Assembly (NCBI GenBank): GCA_009930475.1
Contig: RZYC01000012.1
Span: forward strand, 1-64,000
Length of the DNA: 64,000 bases
Source: Spartobacteria bacterium
GTDB taxonomy: Bacteria > Verrucomicrobiota > Kiritimatiellia > RZYC01
Reading direction: 5' to 3'
Under the pieces are notes generated by a model. The model was not told the DNA's origin, made no database searches, and was given only the letters and a program-made list of their open reading frames with translations. Below are positions 7,626-15,958 of the stretch, piece after piece; within the stretch, counting starts at the first letter, position 1; every line of letters starts with the position of its first letter. Made by a program: the position numbers and the translations under genes.

Positions 7626-9698
7626 ATGTCCATATCTAAAGTGTACCATGCGCCAAATCACGTTCCGACATTACCCCTGTTCTATGGGGCAACGCCTGCT
7701 CCGAAAGGCGTGTATTTCAAGATTTTCAGCCGCAACGCATCTCGTGTCTGGCTGCTGTTGTTCAAAACGGCCTCGGACGAGGCTCCGTATAAAGAATATG
7801 AACTGACACCGGAAAAACATCGGGTCGGCGACGTCTGGAATATATACGTTCCGCGTATCAAAGCCGGCTCTTTTTACGTCTACCGCATGGAGTCAGAAGC
7901 CGACGGACCTGACGGGAAATTTTTTGATCCTGATCAGTGGCTCCTTGATCCCTATGCCAAAGCGATTTCAGGCTCAGCGCACTGGGGCGACACCAATGGC
8001 TTCATCCCGGGACAGCAAACGAAGAACGGGAAATCTTTTCCCAAGTGCATTGTCGTCGATGATCATTTTGAATGGGGCAACGATGTATTCCCCAATACGC
8101 CCATGGATGAATCCATTATCTACGAGATGCACACGCGCGGCTTTACCGCTCATGTCTCTTCCGGAGTCAAGCGTCCGGGCACATATGCAGGACTCATGTC
8201 CAAACTCCCCTATTTGAAAAAACTGGGCATTACAGCCATTGAACTGCTTCCGATGCAGGAATTTAATGAAATGGAATATTTCATTGAAAACGGAAACCGA
8301 ATCAATCTGCGCAACTACTGGGGTTATAGTACACAGGGGTTTTTTGCGCCCATGGGACGGTACTCCGTCGACGGCACCAGAGGGGATCAAGTCAAAGAGT
8401 TTAAAAAACTGGTCAAAGCCTGCCACCGCGCCGGTATTGAAGTCATTCTTGATGTAGTTTTTAATCACACCGATGAGGGCAACGGCGGCGGTCCCACATG
8501 GTGTTTCCGCGGCATTGACAATGCCGTCTATTACATTATGGATCAGCGTCAGCGAGATCATTATCAGAATTATTCAGGCTGCGGCAACACCTTGAACTGC
8601 AACAATGTGGTGGTGCGCGAATTTATTCTGGACTGCCTGAAATACTGGCATCACGTGATGCACGTGGATGGATTCCGTTTCGATCTGGCATCTATTCTTA
8701 CTCGGGGAACCAACGGGGCGCCCCTGTCCAATCCGCCCCTGGTCGAAGCGATCACTGAAGATCCGGCTCTAAAAAGTGCCAAAGTCATCGCTGAAGCATG
8801 GGATGCCGCCGGACTCTATCAGGTCGGTTCTTTCCCCGGAAAACGCTGGGCGGAATGGAACGGTAAATATCGCGACGATGTCCGCCGCTTCTGGAAAGGC
8901 GATCAGGGCATGCTCCGCTCCTTCGTGCGGCGCCTCATCGGCAGCCCCGATCTCTATGCCAAAGACGGACAGACCCCGCAGAAAAGTATCAATTTCATCA
9001 CCTGTCACGACGGGTTTACCATGAACGACCTCGTGAGTTACAACGGCAAACATAACGAGGCCAACTGCGAAAATAATAATGACGGTGAAAACCACAACAA
9101 CAGTTTTAATTACGGTGAAGAAGGCCCATCCCTTGACCCAGGCATAAACGCCCTGCGTCTAAAACAAAGCAAGAATCTGCTGGCCACCCTGTTCCTGTCT
9201 CAGGGCGTTCCTATGATGCTGGCCGGCGACGAATTTATGCGTACACAGCAAGGCAGCAACAACGCCTACTGTCAAGACAACGATATTTCCTGGATTGACT
9301 GGAAAATGCTGTCAAAACATCGCGAACTGCATCGCTTTGTCACCAAGCTTATTGCATTTCGCAAAGCCCATGCCTGTCTGCGCAAAAAAGCATTTCTAAA
9401 TGATAAATGGGATGCCGATCCCGATGTGCGCTGGTATGGCCCGGAAGGAAATTTTGTGGAGTGGGATCACGGTCAGTGCATTGCCTGCCAGTTGGTGGCA
9501 ACGGATAAAGAGGACGAAGATCTGTTTATCGTTTACAATGCCTCCACGGAATCACGTACCTTTGCTCTGCCGAAGGCCACCTATCCGTGGCAGCTTTGTA
9601 TCAGCACGCAGATACATCAGCCCAAGTGGAAATTCAGCAGTAAATCACTGAAAGTCGAAGCACAAAGCATCAATGTGCTGCGTAGCAGCCTGCTCTGA
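7626..9698 (+). CDS. glgX: Glycogen debranching enzyme, isoamylase type (GH13)
   Basis: 690 residues. It hydrolyses alpha-1,6 branch points of glycogen or limit dextrins. An N-terminal CBM48-like beta domain (about 15-110, starting LFYGATPAPKGVYFKIFS) precedes the GH13 barrel. The barrel carries EVILDVVFNHTDEGN, the nucleophile Asp in VDGFRFDLAS, the acid/base Glu in KVIAEAWD and the third carboxylate in FITCHDGFTMNDLVSY; a typical amylase C-terminal domain follows. All three catalytic acids are present. The ATG at 7626 follows a GAGGTGAGCG site. It lies 52 bases after the chaperone gene, so it may be co-transcribed, and is followed by two perfect palindromes. With glgC it implies glycogen storage. 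Confidence 0.93.
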   Translation: MSISKVYHAPNHVPTLPLFYGATPAPKGVYFKIFSRNASRVWLLLFKTASDEAPYKEYELTPEKHRVGDVWNIYVPRIKAGSFYVYRMESEADGPDGKFFDPDQWLLDPYAKAISGSAHWGDTNGFIPGQQTKNGKSFPKCIVVDDHFEWGNDVFPNTPMDESIIYEMHTRGFTAHVSSGVKRPGTYAGLMSKLPYLKKLGITAIELLPMQEFNEMEYFIENGNRINLRNYWGYSTQGFFAPMGRYSVDGTRGDQVKEFKKLVKACHRAGIEVILDVVFNHTDEGNGGGPTWCFRGIDNAVYYIMDQRQRDHYQNYSGCGNTLNCNNVVVREFILDCLKYWHHVMHVDGFRFDLASILTRGTNGAPLSNPPLVEAITEDPALKSAKVIAEAWDAAGLYQVGSFPGKRWAEWNGKYRDDVRRFWKGDQGMLRSFVRRLIGSPDLYAKDGQTPQKSINFITCHDGFTMNDLVSYNGKHNEANCENNNDGENHNNSFNYGEEGPSLDPGINALRLKQSKNLLATLFLSQGVPMMLAGDEFMRTQQGSNNAYCQDNDISWIDWKMLSKHRELHRFVTKLIAFRKAHACLRKKAFLNDKWDADPDVRWYGPEGNFVEWDHGQCIACQLVATDKEDEDLFIVYNASTESRTFALPKATYPWQLCISTQIHQPKWKFSSKSLKVEAQSINVLRSSLL

Positions 9699-9748
9699 AA
9701 AGTTCCAATCATTGGAACTTTCCAGAAATAAACTTCCAATCATTGGAA
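9699..9748. repeat. Tandem perfect palindromes, core TTCCAATCATTGGAA, two copies
   Basis: The 15-base palindrome TTCCAATCATTGGAA occurs at 9703-9717 and again at 9734-9748, centres 31 bases apart, roughly three helical turns. In the first copy the symmetry extends to 23 bases (9699-9721). They lie between glgX and the subtilase gene; the first begins right after the glgX stop. They could be a two-site operator, mRNA hairpins, or members of a dispersed intergenic palindrome family. A partial relative, TTCCAATCATTTGG, lies near 13219. Confidence 0.75.
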
Positions 9749-9768
9749 CAGTAAGAAGGATGTGTTTT

Positions 9769-11253
9769 ATGCCTGCAAAATGGTGCGGTTCCTGTCTGTT
9801 ACTGCTGTTGCTGGGCGGGATGATGACGGCCTGGGCTCATGTCGATTTATCCATGCAGGGCGATCGTGTAAACCTCACGGCCTCCGGTGCCACGCTGCGC
9901 GAAATCATGGAAGCCTTCGACGAACTAGGTGTACGCGTCAAAATGGATCCATCCATTGAAAAAAAGATCGAGGGCCATTACCAAAATCAGTCCGCCGATG
10001 TGCTCATTCAGCAGCTCGCCGCTCCCTATGGATCCACACTGGTCTGGAAAATGACACCCAGTCCGCTCGGCTCCTTCCCCGCCCTCGATGAATTACGTAT
10101 TTATCGTCAGGGCTTTGAACAGCAAATTCAGCCCATCCATACCGAAACGCCGGCCACTCTCGCCGTCATTAATCCTACGGGTACATGCCCCATGGTCGCC
10201 GACGAGATACTGCTGGCATTCCGCCCCGGAACAACATGGGATGACGTATCCCGTCTGCTGGCGCAGATTGGAGCTACGATCATCGAATGCGACGAAGCGC
10301 TGGGCATTTATCGGATCAAGCTTCCAGCCAACAGCAATGTACTGGCACTCCAGGACATGCTCAGCAGAAATCCAACGGTGTTCAAGGCCGAACCCAATTA
10401 TGTCATCCAGTCGCCGGACGCCATTCCATCCTATGTTTCACAGGGGTTAATCAGAGCGGGCTCTCAGCAGCCCTCACTTCATGGCGCGGCCACAGTGGCT
10501 GTGCTGGACAGCGGGCTGGCCATGCTGAGCGGAATGGACGGGGCCGTGGCCGGTTCCTACAACGCACTGAATCCCGACATGCCCATCAGCGATCCGGTCG
10601 GCCATGGCACACAAATGGCCCTTCTGGCTTCGGGTCTCGTTGTTCCTGCCGGCAGCGATGCCGTCAACCCTTCGCAGACCCCCGTACTGGCAATTCAGGC
10701 TTTTGATGCCAATGGCAATACATCAAACTTCGATATCATGCGAAGTATTCAATATGCCCATGATAATGGTGCCCGGGTACTTAATTTAAGCTGGGGAACA
10801 GAAAATAACAGTGCCTTTCTTGAAGCGGCCATGAATTACGCGCACTCACTAGGACTCATCGTCGTCGCAGCAGCAGGAAATGAACCCACCGGACAACCTG
10901 TTTATCCTGCCGCCTATGCATCCACCATTGCCATTGCCGCAACCAATCCTGACGGATCCAGCTGGGATCAATCCAACTACGGAGATTTCATCGATTTTGC
11001 CGCACCGGGCATAGCACAGTTCCCCATCGGTCATGACGGACCGGCCGGAACCTATGCCGGATCATCCATCAGCAGCGCCGATGTGGCTCATTGGATTTCT
11101 GTCTATCTGAGCGCGCACCCCGAAGCCGACGCAGCGACCGTCTATAAAAACATGAAAGATAGTGTATACGATGCCGGCCCCGAAGGGTTCGATCCACAAT
11201 ACGGCTACGGCATCCTCACTGATGAAGCCATTTCTTCCCTTCTTCAAAAGTAA
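9769..11253 (+). CDS. Secreted subtilisin-family (S8) serine protease with an STN-like N-terminal domain
   Basis: 494 residues from the ATG at 9769, preceded by AAGAAGGATG. A signal peptide (about 1-24, with an LLLLLLGG core ending TAWA) exports it. Residues about 26-95 (VDLSMQGDRVNLTASGATLR onward) resemble the secretin/TonB short N-terminal domain. About 143-215 looks like a protease propeptide (DEILLAFRPGTTWDDVSRLL, later VFKAEPNYV). The catalytic domain follows: Asp247 in VAVLDSGL, His279 in GHGTQM, Asn371 in AAAGNEP, and Ser433 in AGSSISSADVA, which replaces the usual GTSMAAPHVAG box. The triad seems intact but the serine loop is diverged, so activity is likely but not certain. A small lipoprotein gene follows after 8 bases. 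Confidence 0.82.
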   Translation: MPAKWCGSCLLLLLLGGMMTAWAHVDLSMQGDRVNLTASGATLREIMEAFDELGVRVKMDPSIEKKIEGHYQNQSADVLIQQLAAPYGSTLVWKMTPSPLGSFPALDELRIYRQGFEQQIQPIHTETPATLAVINPTGTCPMVADEILLAFRPGTTWDDVSRLLAQIGATIIECDEALGIYRIKLPANSNVLALQDMLSRNPTVFKAEPNYVIQSPDAIPSYVSQGLIRAGSQQPSLHGAATVAVLDSGLAMLSGMDGAVAGSYNALNPDMPISDPVGHGTQMALLASGLVVPAGSDAVNPSQTPVLAIQAFDANGNTSNFDIMRSIQYAHDNGARVLNLSWGTENNSAFLEAAMNYAHSLGLIVVAAAGNEPTGQPVYPAAYASTIAIAATNPDGSSWDQSNYGDFIDFAAPGIAQFPIGHDGPAGTYAGSSISSADVAHWISVYLSAHPEADAATVYKNMKDSVYDAGPEGFDPQYGYGILTDEAISSLLQK

Positions 11254-11261
11254 GGTTATTT

Positions 11262-11456
11262 GTGACACACCCCATTCGCGCCCTCACCCTATTGCTTCTT
11301 GCTCTTTTCACGATCCCGCCAACCGGATGCACGACAAGACAATCTGTGACCGCCAGCGATATCAGCGTAAAAGAAACCAAACGAACCACCTATTTTCTCG
11401 GGGTCATCCCTGTTTTTGAACGCGACACCCGCAACGATGTGGAGTTAACGAAATAA
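11262..11456 (+). CDS. Small putative lipoprotein of unknown function
   Basis: 64 residues starting at a GTG, with AAGG about 7 bases upstream and 8 bases after the subtilase stop. The N-terminus (MTHPIRALTLLLLALFTIPP then TGC) has a charged start, a hydrophobic core and a Cys at about residue 23 in a lipobox-like context, so lipid anchoring is likely. The remaining 40 residues (TTRQSVTASDISVKETKRTT then YFLGVIPVFERDT) match no family I know. It probably shares an mRNA with the protease and could be a partner or regulator. Being small with a GTG start, it is less certain than its neighbours. Confidence 0.55.
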   Translation: MTHPIRALTLLLLALFTIPPTGCTTRQSVTASDISVKETKRTTYFLGVIPVFERDTRNDVELTK

Positions 11457-11550
11457 AACAGTAATTCACTGTACGACGCAACTCATCAAACGTCAAAGAA
11501 ATATTTGTATATAGGCTGGTATTTTTATATGTTTCCACATTTCCAGGCAA

Positions 11551-11580
11551 ATAAAAAAGGCGTGCCCCTGCGGGCACACC
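11551..11580 (-). terminator. Intrinsic terminator of the symporter gene
   Basis: Minus strand: GGTGTGCCC, loop GCAG, GGGCACGCC, followed directly by TTTTTTATTT. One mismatch in a strong GC stem. It lies 26 bases past the symporter stop and is a textbook rho-independent terminator. Confidence 0.85.
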
Positions 11581-11605
11581 TCATCAAAATCATATGGTCG
11601 GCGAA

Positions 11606-13060
11606 CTATTTATAGCCTTTGAACTCGGGATCCTTGTCCATTAAGCTCACGACAATAATGGCGACGATCGAAACAATGAATCCCGGAACAATCTCATAAA
11701 GATCGAAAATGCCGCCGGACAGCTGTTTCCAGCCGATAACCACTAGACCTCCACTGATCACACCTGCAATCGCTCCATGACGCGTCATCCGGTTCCAATA
11801 TAGCGACAGCAGTACCAGCGGACCAAAAGTTGCTCCGAAACCGGCCCACGCATAGGATACCAGTCCCAGCACACTGCTTTCGGGATTGGATGCCAGTAGA
11901 AATGCTAAAATGGCCACGCCCACTACCGTAAAACGGCTCACCCAAACGAGTTCCTTTTCTCCTGCCTGCGGACGGATCCAGACGCGGTATAAATCTTCGG
12001 TCAGTGCAGACGAAGTCACCAGCAGTTGCGAATCTGCCGTACTCATCACTGCCGCCAACACCGCCGCCAGCAAAATACCGCCCAGCAGAGGGTGCGTTAA
12101 TACGTTCACCATGGTCATGAAAACGGTTTCTTCTTTTCCTGCCGCCAACTCTACGCCTGGGCAAAAACGGCCCACCATGCCAATCAATACCGCACAACCC
12201 AAACTGATGATCACCCAGATCATCGCAATACGCCGTGCCGGAGCCACTTCTTTTTCATTTTCAATCGCCATAAAACGAGTTAAAATGTGCGGCTGGCCAA
12301 AATATCCTAAGCCCCACGCCAAACTTGATACCAATGCAATCCACCCAATCTGCGACCCATCGGCAGAGGTAAAGGGGTTGAGCAATTGAGGATTCGTCTG
12401 ATTCACCTGTGAAACAAACGCCCCCCATCCGCCAATCACATGAATACCCAGCGCAGGCACAATCAAAACAGCACCAAACATGATCATGCCCTGAAAAAAG
12501 TCTGTCCAGCTCACGGCCATGAATCCCCCCATGAAGGTATAGGAAATAATAACCAGTACACTCACCAGCAACGAGGTGTGATACGGAATATGAAATACGG
12601 TGTTAAACAGTTTTGCCCCGGCGACAAATCCGGATGAGGTATAGATAAGAAAGAAAACCAAAATAAACAGTGCTGAAATAACACGCAAGGCTTTGGACTG
12701 TCCCAAAAATCGGTTTGCAAAATAGTCAGGCAACGTAATGGAATCGCAGGCGGCATAGGTATATTTTCTTAAACGACGCGCAACAAACAACCAGTTCAGA
12801 TAGGTTCCTACCGCCAATCCCAAAGCAATCCACAGTGCCTCCATACCCGCCAAATAGGCAAATCCCGGCAAACCGAGCAACAGCCAGCCGCTCATATCGG
12901 ATGCCTGAGCACTCAACGCCGCCACCCAGCGATTCAGTCCGCGACCACCCAAAAAGTAATCTGAAAGCGATTCGTTTTTCCGATAAAAAAACGCACCGAT
13001 AGATAACATGAAAATAAGGTACACAATAAAGGTACCGCCGATCACCATTGTTGCATTCAT
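11606..13060 (-). CDS. putP: Sodium:solute symporter, PutP (sodium/proline) type
   Basis: 484 residues from the ATG at 13060, which has GAGGATC just upstream; an upstream in-frame ATG at 13090 is less likely. The protein is an integral inner-membrane carrier of the SSS family with about 13 membrane segments. PutP-like marks include the early LSDYFLGGRGLNRWVAALSA region with QASDMSGWLLLGLPG after it (sodium and substrate sites in TM2), GFVAGAKLF, and AAVLAAVMSTADSQLLV (TM8 sodium site, Ser/Thr pair). Proline is the likely substrate, but related pantothenate or sugar carriers share the fold. It is monocistronic, with its own terminator, and no putA is nearby. Confidence 0.88.
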   Translation of the reverse strand: MNATMVIGGTFIVYLIFMLSIGAFFYRKNESLSDYFLGGRGLNRWVAALSAQASDMSGWLLLGLPGFAYLAGMEALWIALGLAVGTYLNWLFVARRLRKYTYAACDSITLPDYFANRFLGQSKALRVISALFILVFFLIYTSSGFVAGAKLFNTVFHIPYHTSLLVSVLVIISYTFMGGFMAVSWTDFFQGMIMFGAVLIVPALGIHVIGGWGAFVSQVNQTNPQLLNPFTSADGSQIGWIALVSSLAWGLGYFGQPHILTRFMAIENEKEVAPARRIAMIWVIISLGCAVLIGMVGRFCPGVELAAGKEETVFMTMVNVLTHPLLGGILLAAVLAAVMSTADSQLLVTSSALTEDLYRVWIRPQAGEKELVWVSRFTVVGVAILAFLLASNPESSVLGLVSYAWAGFGATFGPLVLLSLYWNRMTRHGAIAGVISGGLVVIGWKQLSGGIFDLYEIVPGFIVSIVAIIVVSLMDKDPEFKGYK

Positions 13061-13113
13061 CTGATCCTCGCCCATCTGTTTCTTATTCAACTTCTTCTTA
13101 TGCGAAAAAAGGC

Positions 13114-13119
13114 ATTATA
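13114..13119 (-). promoter_or_regulatory. Candidate -10 box of the symporter gene
   Basis: A perfect TATAAT on the minus strand lies 54 bases before the symporter start. The matching -35 (CTTTAA, 17 bases upstream) is poor, so an activator may be needed. The rest of this 230-base divergent intergenic region is AT-rich. Confidence 0.3.
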
Positions 13120-13228
13120 AAGCGCAATGCATCGCATTAAAGAATTTTCCTAGGTTAAATCGTATCAAAATATTAGCAGGCAATTTATAAATTATCTAAA
13201 GTTATTCAAAAAATATTATTCCAATCAT

Positions 13229-13257
13229 TTGGCCAGTTCAGGTAGCGTCTTTATTGT
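13229..13257 (+). promoter_or_regulatory. Candidate promoter for the AlbA_2/radical-SAM pair
   Basis: TTGGCC at 13229-13234 and TATTGT at 13252-13257 have a 17-base spacer, 34 bases before the ATG at 13291. The -35 box overlaps a partial copy of the TTCCAATCATTGG palindrome seen at 9700-9748. Confidence 0.38.
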
Positions 13258-13290
13258 GTTGAATGTTTCGAATTTCAAAGGGAAAGCACT

Positions 13291-14112
13291 ATGCCTGTTT
13301 TAAAAGATCATGTGGAACGCTGGATTGCCAAACCGCAATACCGCCGCTGGCTGTATCATATTGCTGCACTGGTTATCGGCGGCGCGATGGGATGGTTTGT
13401 CCTATATCCGGCCAATGAATTTGTTTCTTACTTTGAAGTGACGTCACGAACTACAGGACCGTTGCGGTTTGTCATTGATCAAATGATCGAAAGCATCACA
13501 GGGGAAACGCCTTACAAAACCATATACTACACCTTGCTTGGCATGGTCATCGGATTGATTCAGTCAAAGATTCTGTCCTCTTTTCGTAAACGCGTGGTGA
13601 GTATACAGCAGCTTAGCGAGGAACTGGAGCGTAATATCAGCCACGTGATTGCACGCGGGGAAGGTCCGTCGCTTGAATTCAAATCGACGTTTCGCTGGGA
13701 TGTAGAAAAAGAGCGTGCCAATAAAGCGATGGAATTTTCGGTATTAAAAACCATTGCCGCCTTTTTAAACAGCGAAGGCGGCACCCTCCTCATCGGCGTG
13801 CAGGATAACGGCTCAGTCTATGGCCTGGAGAATGACTACAAAACATTGCGGAAGAAAAATCGCGACGGGTTTGACCAAATCGTTGTAACTTCCATTGCGC
13901 ACAACATGGGCACCAATGTCTGCGCCAATGTACACTTACTTTTTCATGAATTAAACGACCATGATATCTGCCGCATTCTTGTTACCCGCAGTACGCAGCC
14001 GGTTTTTCTAAAAGCGGACGGAGCATCCAAGTTCTATGTTCGGACAGGTGCCGCGACACGCGAACTGAATGTGGAGGAAGCACTGAGTTATTCAGCCTCA
14101 CATTTCCAATAA
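13291..14112 (+). CDS. Membrane-anchored AlbA_2 (Schlafen-type) domain protein
   Basis: 273 residues; the ATG at 13291 has AAAGGGAAAG upstream. Two hydrophobic segments (about 21-40, IAALVIGGAMGWFVLYP, and about 74-92, IYYTLLGMVIGLIQS) suggest a membrane hairpin. A helical linker (about 95-120) leads to a cytoplasmic AlbA_2 domain (about 124-260). The domain shows the GEGPSLEFKST start, a NSEGGTLLIGVQDNG strand-turn typical of the family, YGLENDY, and a final FYVRTGAATRELN strand. AlbA_2 domains are often called divergent AAA/ATP-binding and occur in regulators and in Schlafen nucleases. I see no added helix-turn-helix. The gene ends 3 bases before the radical-SAM fusion, so they are probably one unit; a joint role is not known. 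Confidence 0.78.
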   Translation: MPVLKDHVERWIAKPQYRRWLYHIAALVIGGAMGWFVLYPANEFVSYFEVTSRTTGPLRFVIDQMIESITGETPYKTIYYTLLGMVIGLIQSKILSSFRKRVVSIQQLSEELERNISHVIARGEGPSLEFKSTFRWDVEKERANKAMEFSVLKTIAAFLNSEGGTLLIGVQDNGSVYGLENDYKTLRKKNRDGFDQIVVTSIAHNMGTNVCANVHLLFHELNDHDICRILVTRSTQPVFLKADGASKFYVRTGAATRELNVEEALSYSASHFQ

Positions 14113-14115
14113 CAA

Positions 14116-15897
14116 ATGCAGCTGCACGTGATGAACAAATCGTATCCCTTTCTCACCTACCGCCATTACATGATACAACAGTATGGCGAAGTACTTCAGC
14201 GCATTCCAATCGATATCGGAGCCAACTGTCCTCATCGTGACAAGGAAGGGAGGGGCTGTGCTTTTTGTGCGGAAAACGGTGCGCGAGCCATCCAGACACG
14301 CAACGCATCGGATATTGCACAGCAGATCGAAACGGCCCGGATTTTTGCACGTAATCGTTACCGAGCCAAACAATTCATGGCTTATTTTCAGGCATTTTCA
14401 GCAACATATCAATTATCAGAGCAACGCAAGCAGCTCATAATAAAATGTCTAAAAAATCAGGGATTTACCGCGATCTCAGTGGGCACACGACCTGACTGTC
14501 TCAATGACGACGCCATCGCCTTCATGCAGTCACTGCAAGACTTCGGAGACGTTTGGGTTGAACTGGGCGTACAGACAAGCTGCGACGAAACACTCCGGCG
14601 TATTCATCGCGGACACAGCTGGGCGTGCAGCCGGGATGCGATACAAAGGCTACATCAGGCGGGACTTCATGTGGCTGTTCATGTGATGGTTGGACTGCCC
14701 GGCGAGACACAGACGGACAACATGGCAACCATGGCCGCACTGGCGGTGCTGCCGATCGACGGCATAAAATTTCACAACGTCCATGTCATAAAAAACACGG
14801 AATTAGCTTCCTGGTATGACAGGGAGCCATTTCCCGTGCTATCAGAATATGATTATGCAGAAATACTCATGGAGCTGCTGCGGCGCACACCGGCACATTG
14901 GCCGATTATGCGACTTAATACTGACACGCCGCCCGACGAGCTCATTGCACCGCTGTGGCACATGAAAAAAGGATCGTTCATTGATTATGTAACAGCCCAG
15001 ATGATCTATCGGGACTGGTATCAAGGAGAACGACTTCCCGGCTCGCCCGAAATGGCAACACCAGCGGATCCCTTTGACGATAAAACCACCGATGACGGCA
15101 GCCTCACGCTATGGAACAGTGAATATAAAGAGCATTACCATACTGCGGCAGGAGCGTGGAATGAAGCACAGCACAAATTTCTACATCCATCAGGGATAGC
15201 TGAACAACTAAAACATGCCGACACGCAGGTTCTGGATGTATGCTTCGGCCTTGGATACAATGCATTAGCCTGCTGTGACATGGCCGAAAAACTACAAATG
15301 CACCATCTGCATATACAGGCGCTGGAAATGGATCGCCGAGTCATTCGACATACAGCGAACGCCCTGAAAAACTATCCGGCAGATCCTCTATATCGTTTTC
15401 AATCCTCATTGCATGCGTTGTACAGCAACGCCCGATGCCATGGGAACCACTGGGATATTCATATGCACTGGGGCGACGCACGGCATACCGCATCCCATCT
15501 GCCCCATCACCATTTTGACATCATTTTTTTAGATGCTTTTTCGACACAGCGCAATGCGGAGTTATGGACCCTGGACTTCCTGCGGGAACTGACCGCAACC
15601 CTTAAAACAACAGGCATTTTATTAACCTACTGTGCCGCGCTACCAGTGCGAAGTGCCCTACTACAATTAGGATTCCACGTCGGAGAAACAAAACCATTTG
15701 GCCGACAACGGGGCGGCACCATTGCCAGCAACGATGCCGCACGGATTACCAATCCAGTGAGCGACGCCGAGCGACAGGTGCTAAACAGTCCGCGCGGTCT
15801 ACCTTACCGTGACCCCTTTTTGGTATGGTCATCCAAGGACATTCTAAAAGAACGACAAAAAGAATCCGAAAAACAAAAACAGGGCAGCGCATCATAG
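14116..15897 (+). CDS. Fusion of radical SAM (YhcC/MnmL-type) and MnmC/MnmD-type tRNA methyltransferase domains
   Basis: 593 residues. Residues about 8-310 are a TIGR01212-type radical SAM domain: YPFLTYRHYMIQQYGEVLQRI, the cluster cysteines Cys38, Cys48 and Cys51 (CPHRDKEGRGCAFC), VGTRPDCL, VELGVQT and HVMVGLPGET. B. subtilis YtqA (MnmL) of this family is, to my recollection, needed for the mnm5s2U34 branch in tRNA. Residues about 328-540 are a Methyltransf_30 domain as in the MnmC N-terminus/MnmD: LTLWNSEYKEHYHT, SAM loop VLDVCFGLGYN (372-382), FLDAFSTQRNAELWT (471-485), TYCAALPVRSALLQLGF and KPFGRQRGGT. I infer one protein turning cmnm5(s2)U34 to nm5 and then mnm5. The start could be 14116 or ATG 14131; neither has a good ribosome site, so coupling to the AlbA_2 gene 3 bases upstream is likely. 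Confidence 0.85.
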   Translation: MQLHVMNKSYPFLTYRHYMIQQYGEVLQRIPIDIGANCPHRDKEGRGCAFCAENGARAIQTRNASDIAQQIETARIFARNRYRAKQFMAYFQAFSATYQLSEQRKQLIIKCLKNQGFTAISVGTRPDCLNDDAIAFMQSLQDFGDVWVELGVQTSCDETLRRIHRGHSWACSRDAIQRLHQAGLHVAVHVMVGLPGETQTDNMATMAALAVLPIDGIKFHNVHVIKNTELASWYDREPFPVLSEYDYAEILMELLRRTPAHWPIMRLNTDTPPDELIAPLWHMKKGSFIDYVTAQMIYRDWYQGERLPGSPEMATPADPFDDKTTDDGSLTLWNSEYKEHYHTAAGAWNEAQHKFLHPSGIAEQLKHADTQVLDVCFGLGYNALACCDMAEKLQMHHLHIQALEMDRRVIRHTANALKNYPADPLYRFQSSLHALYSNARCHGNHWDIHMHWGDARHTASHLPHHHFDIIFLDAFSTQRNAELWTLDFLRELTATLKTTGILLTYCAALPVRSALLQLGFHVGETKPFGRQRGGTIASNDAARITNPVSDAERQVLNSPRGLPYRDPFLVWSSKDILKERQKESEKQKQGSAS

Positions 15898-15916
15898 GGC
15901 CCTGATAGAAAAAAAA

Positions 15917-15934
15917 GACACGCCGAAGCGTGTC
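15917..15934. terminator. Bidirectional intrinsic terminator
   Basis: GACACGC-CGAA-GCGTGTC is a perfect 7-bp stem with a tetraloop. CTTTCGTTTT follows on the plus strand and TCTTTTTTTTCT on the minus strand (the A-run at 15909-15916). It ends both the radical-SAM fusion gene and the mreB-to-mrp operon. Confidence 0.8.
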
Positions 15935-15958
15935 CTTTCGTTTTCCTGCGAAATAAAA

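Noticed and set aside
8769-9095. Long minus-strand frames inside glgX and similar frames opposite rpoB, rpoC and the S10 gene
   Set aside because: They mirror strongly conserved genes, have no ribosome sites and show no family resemblance.
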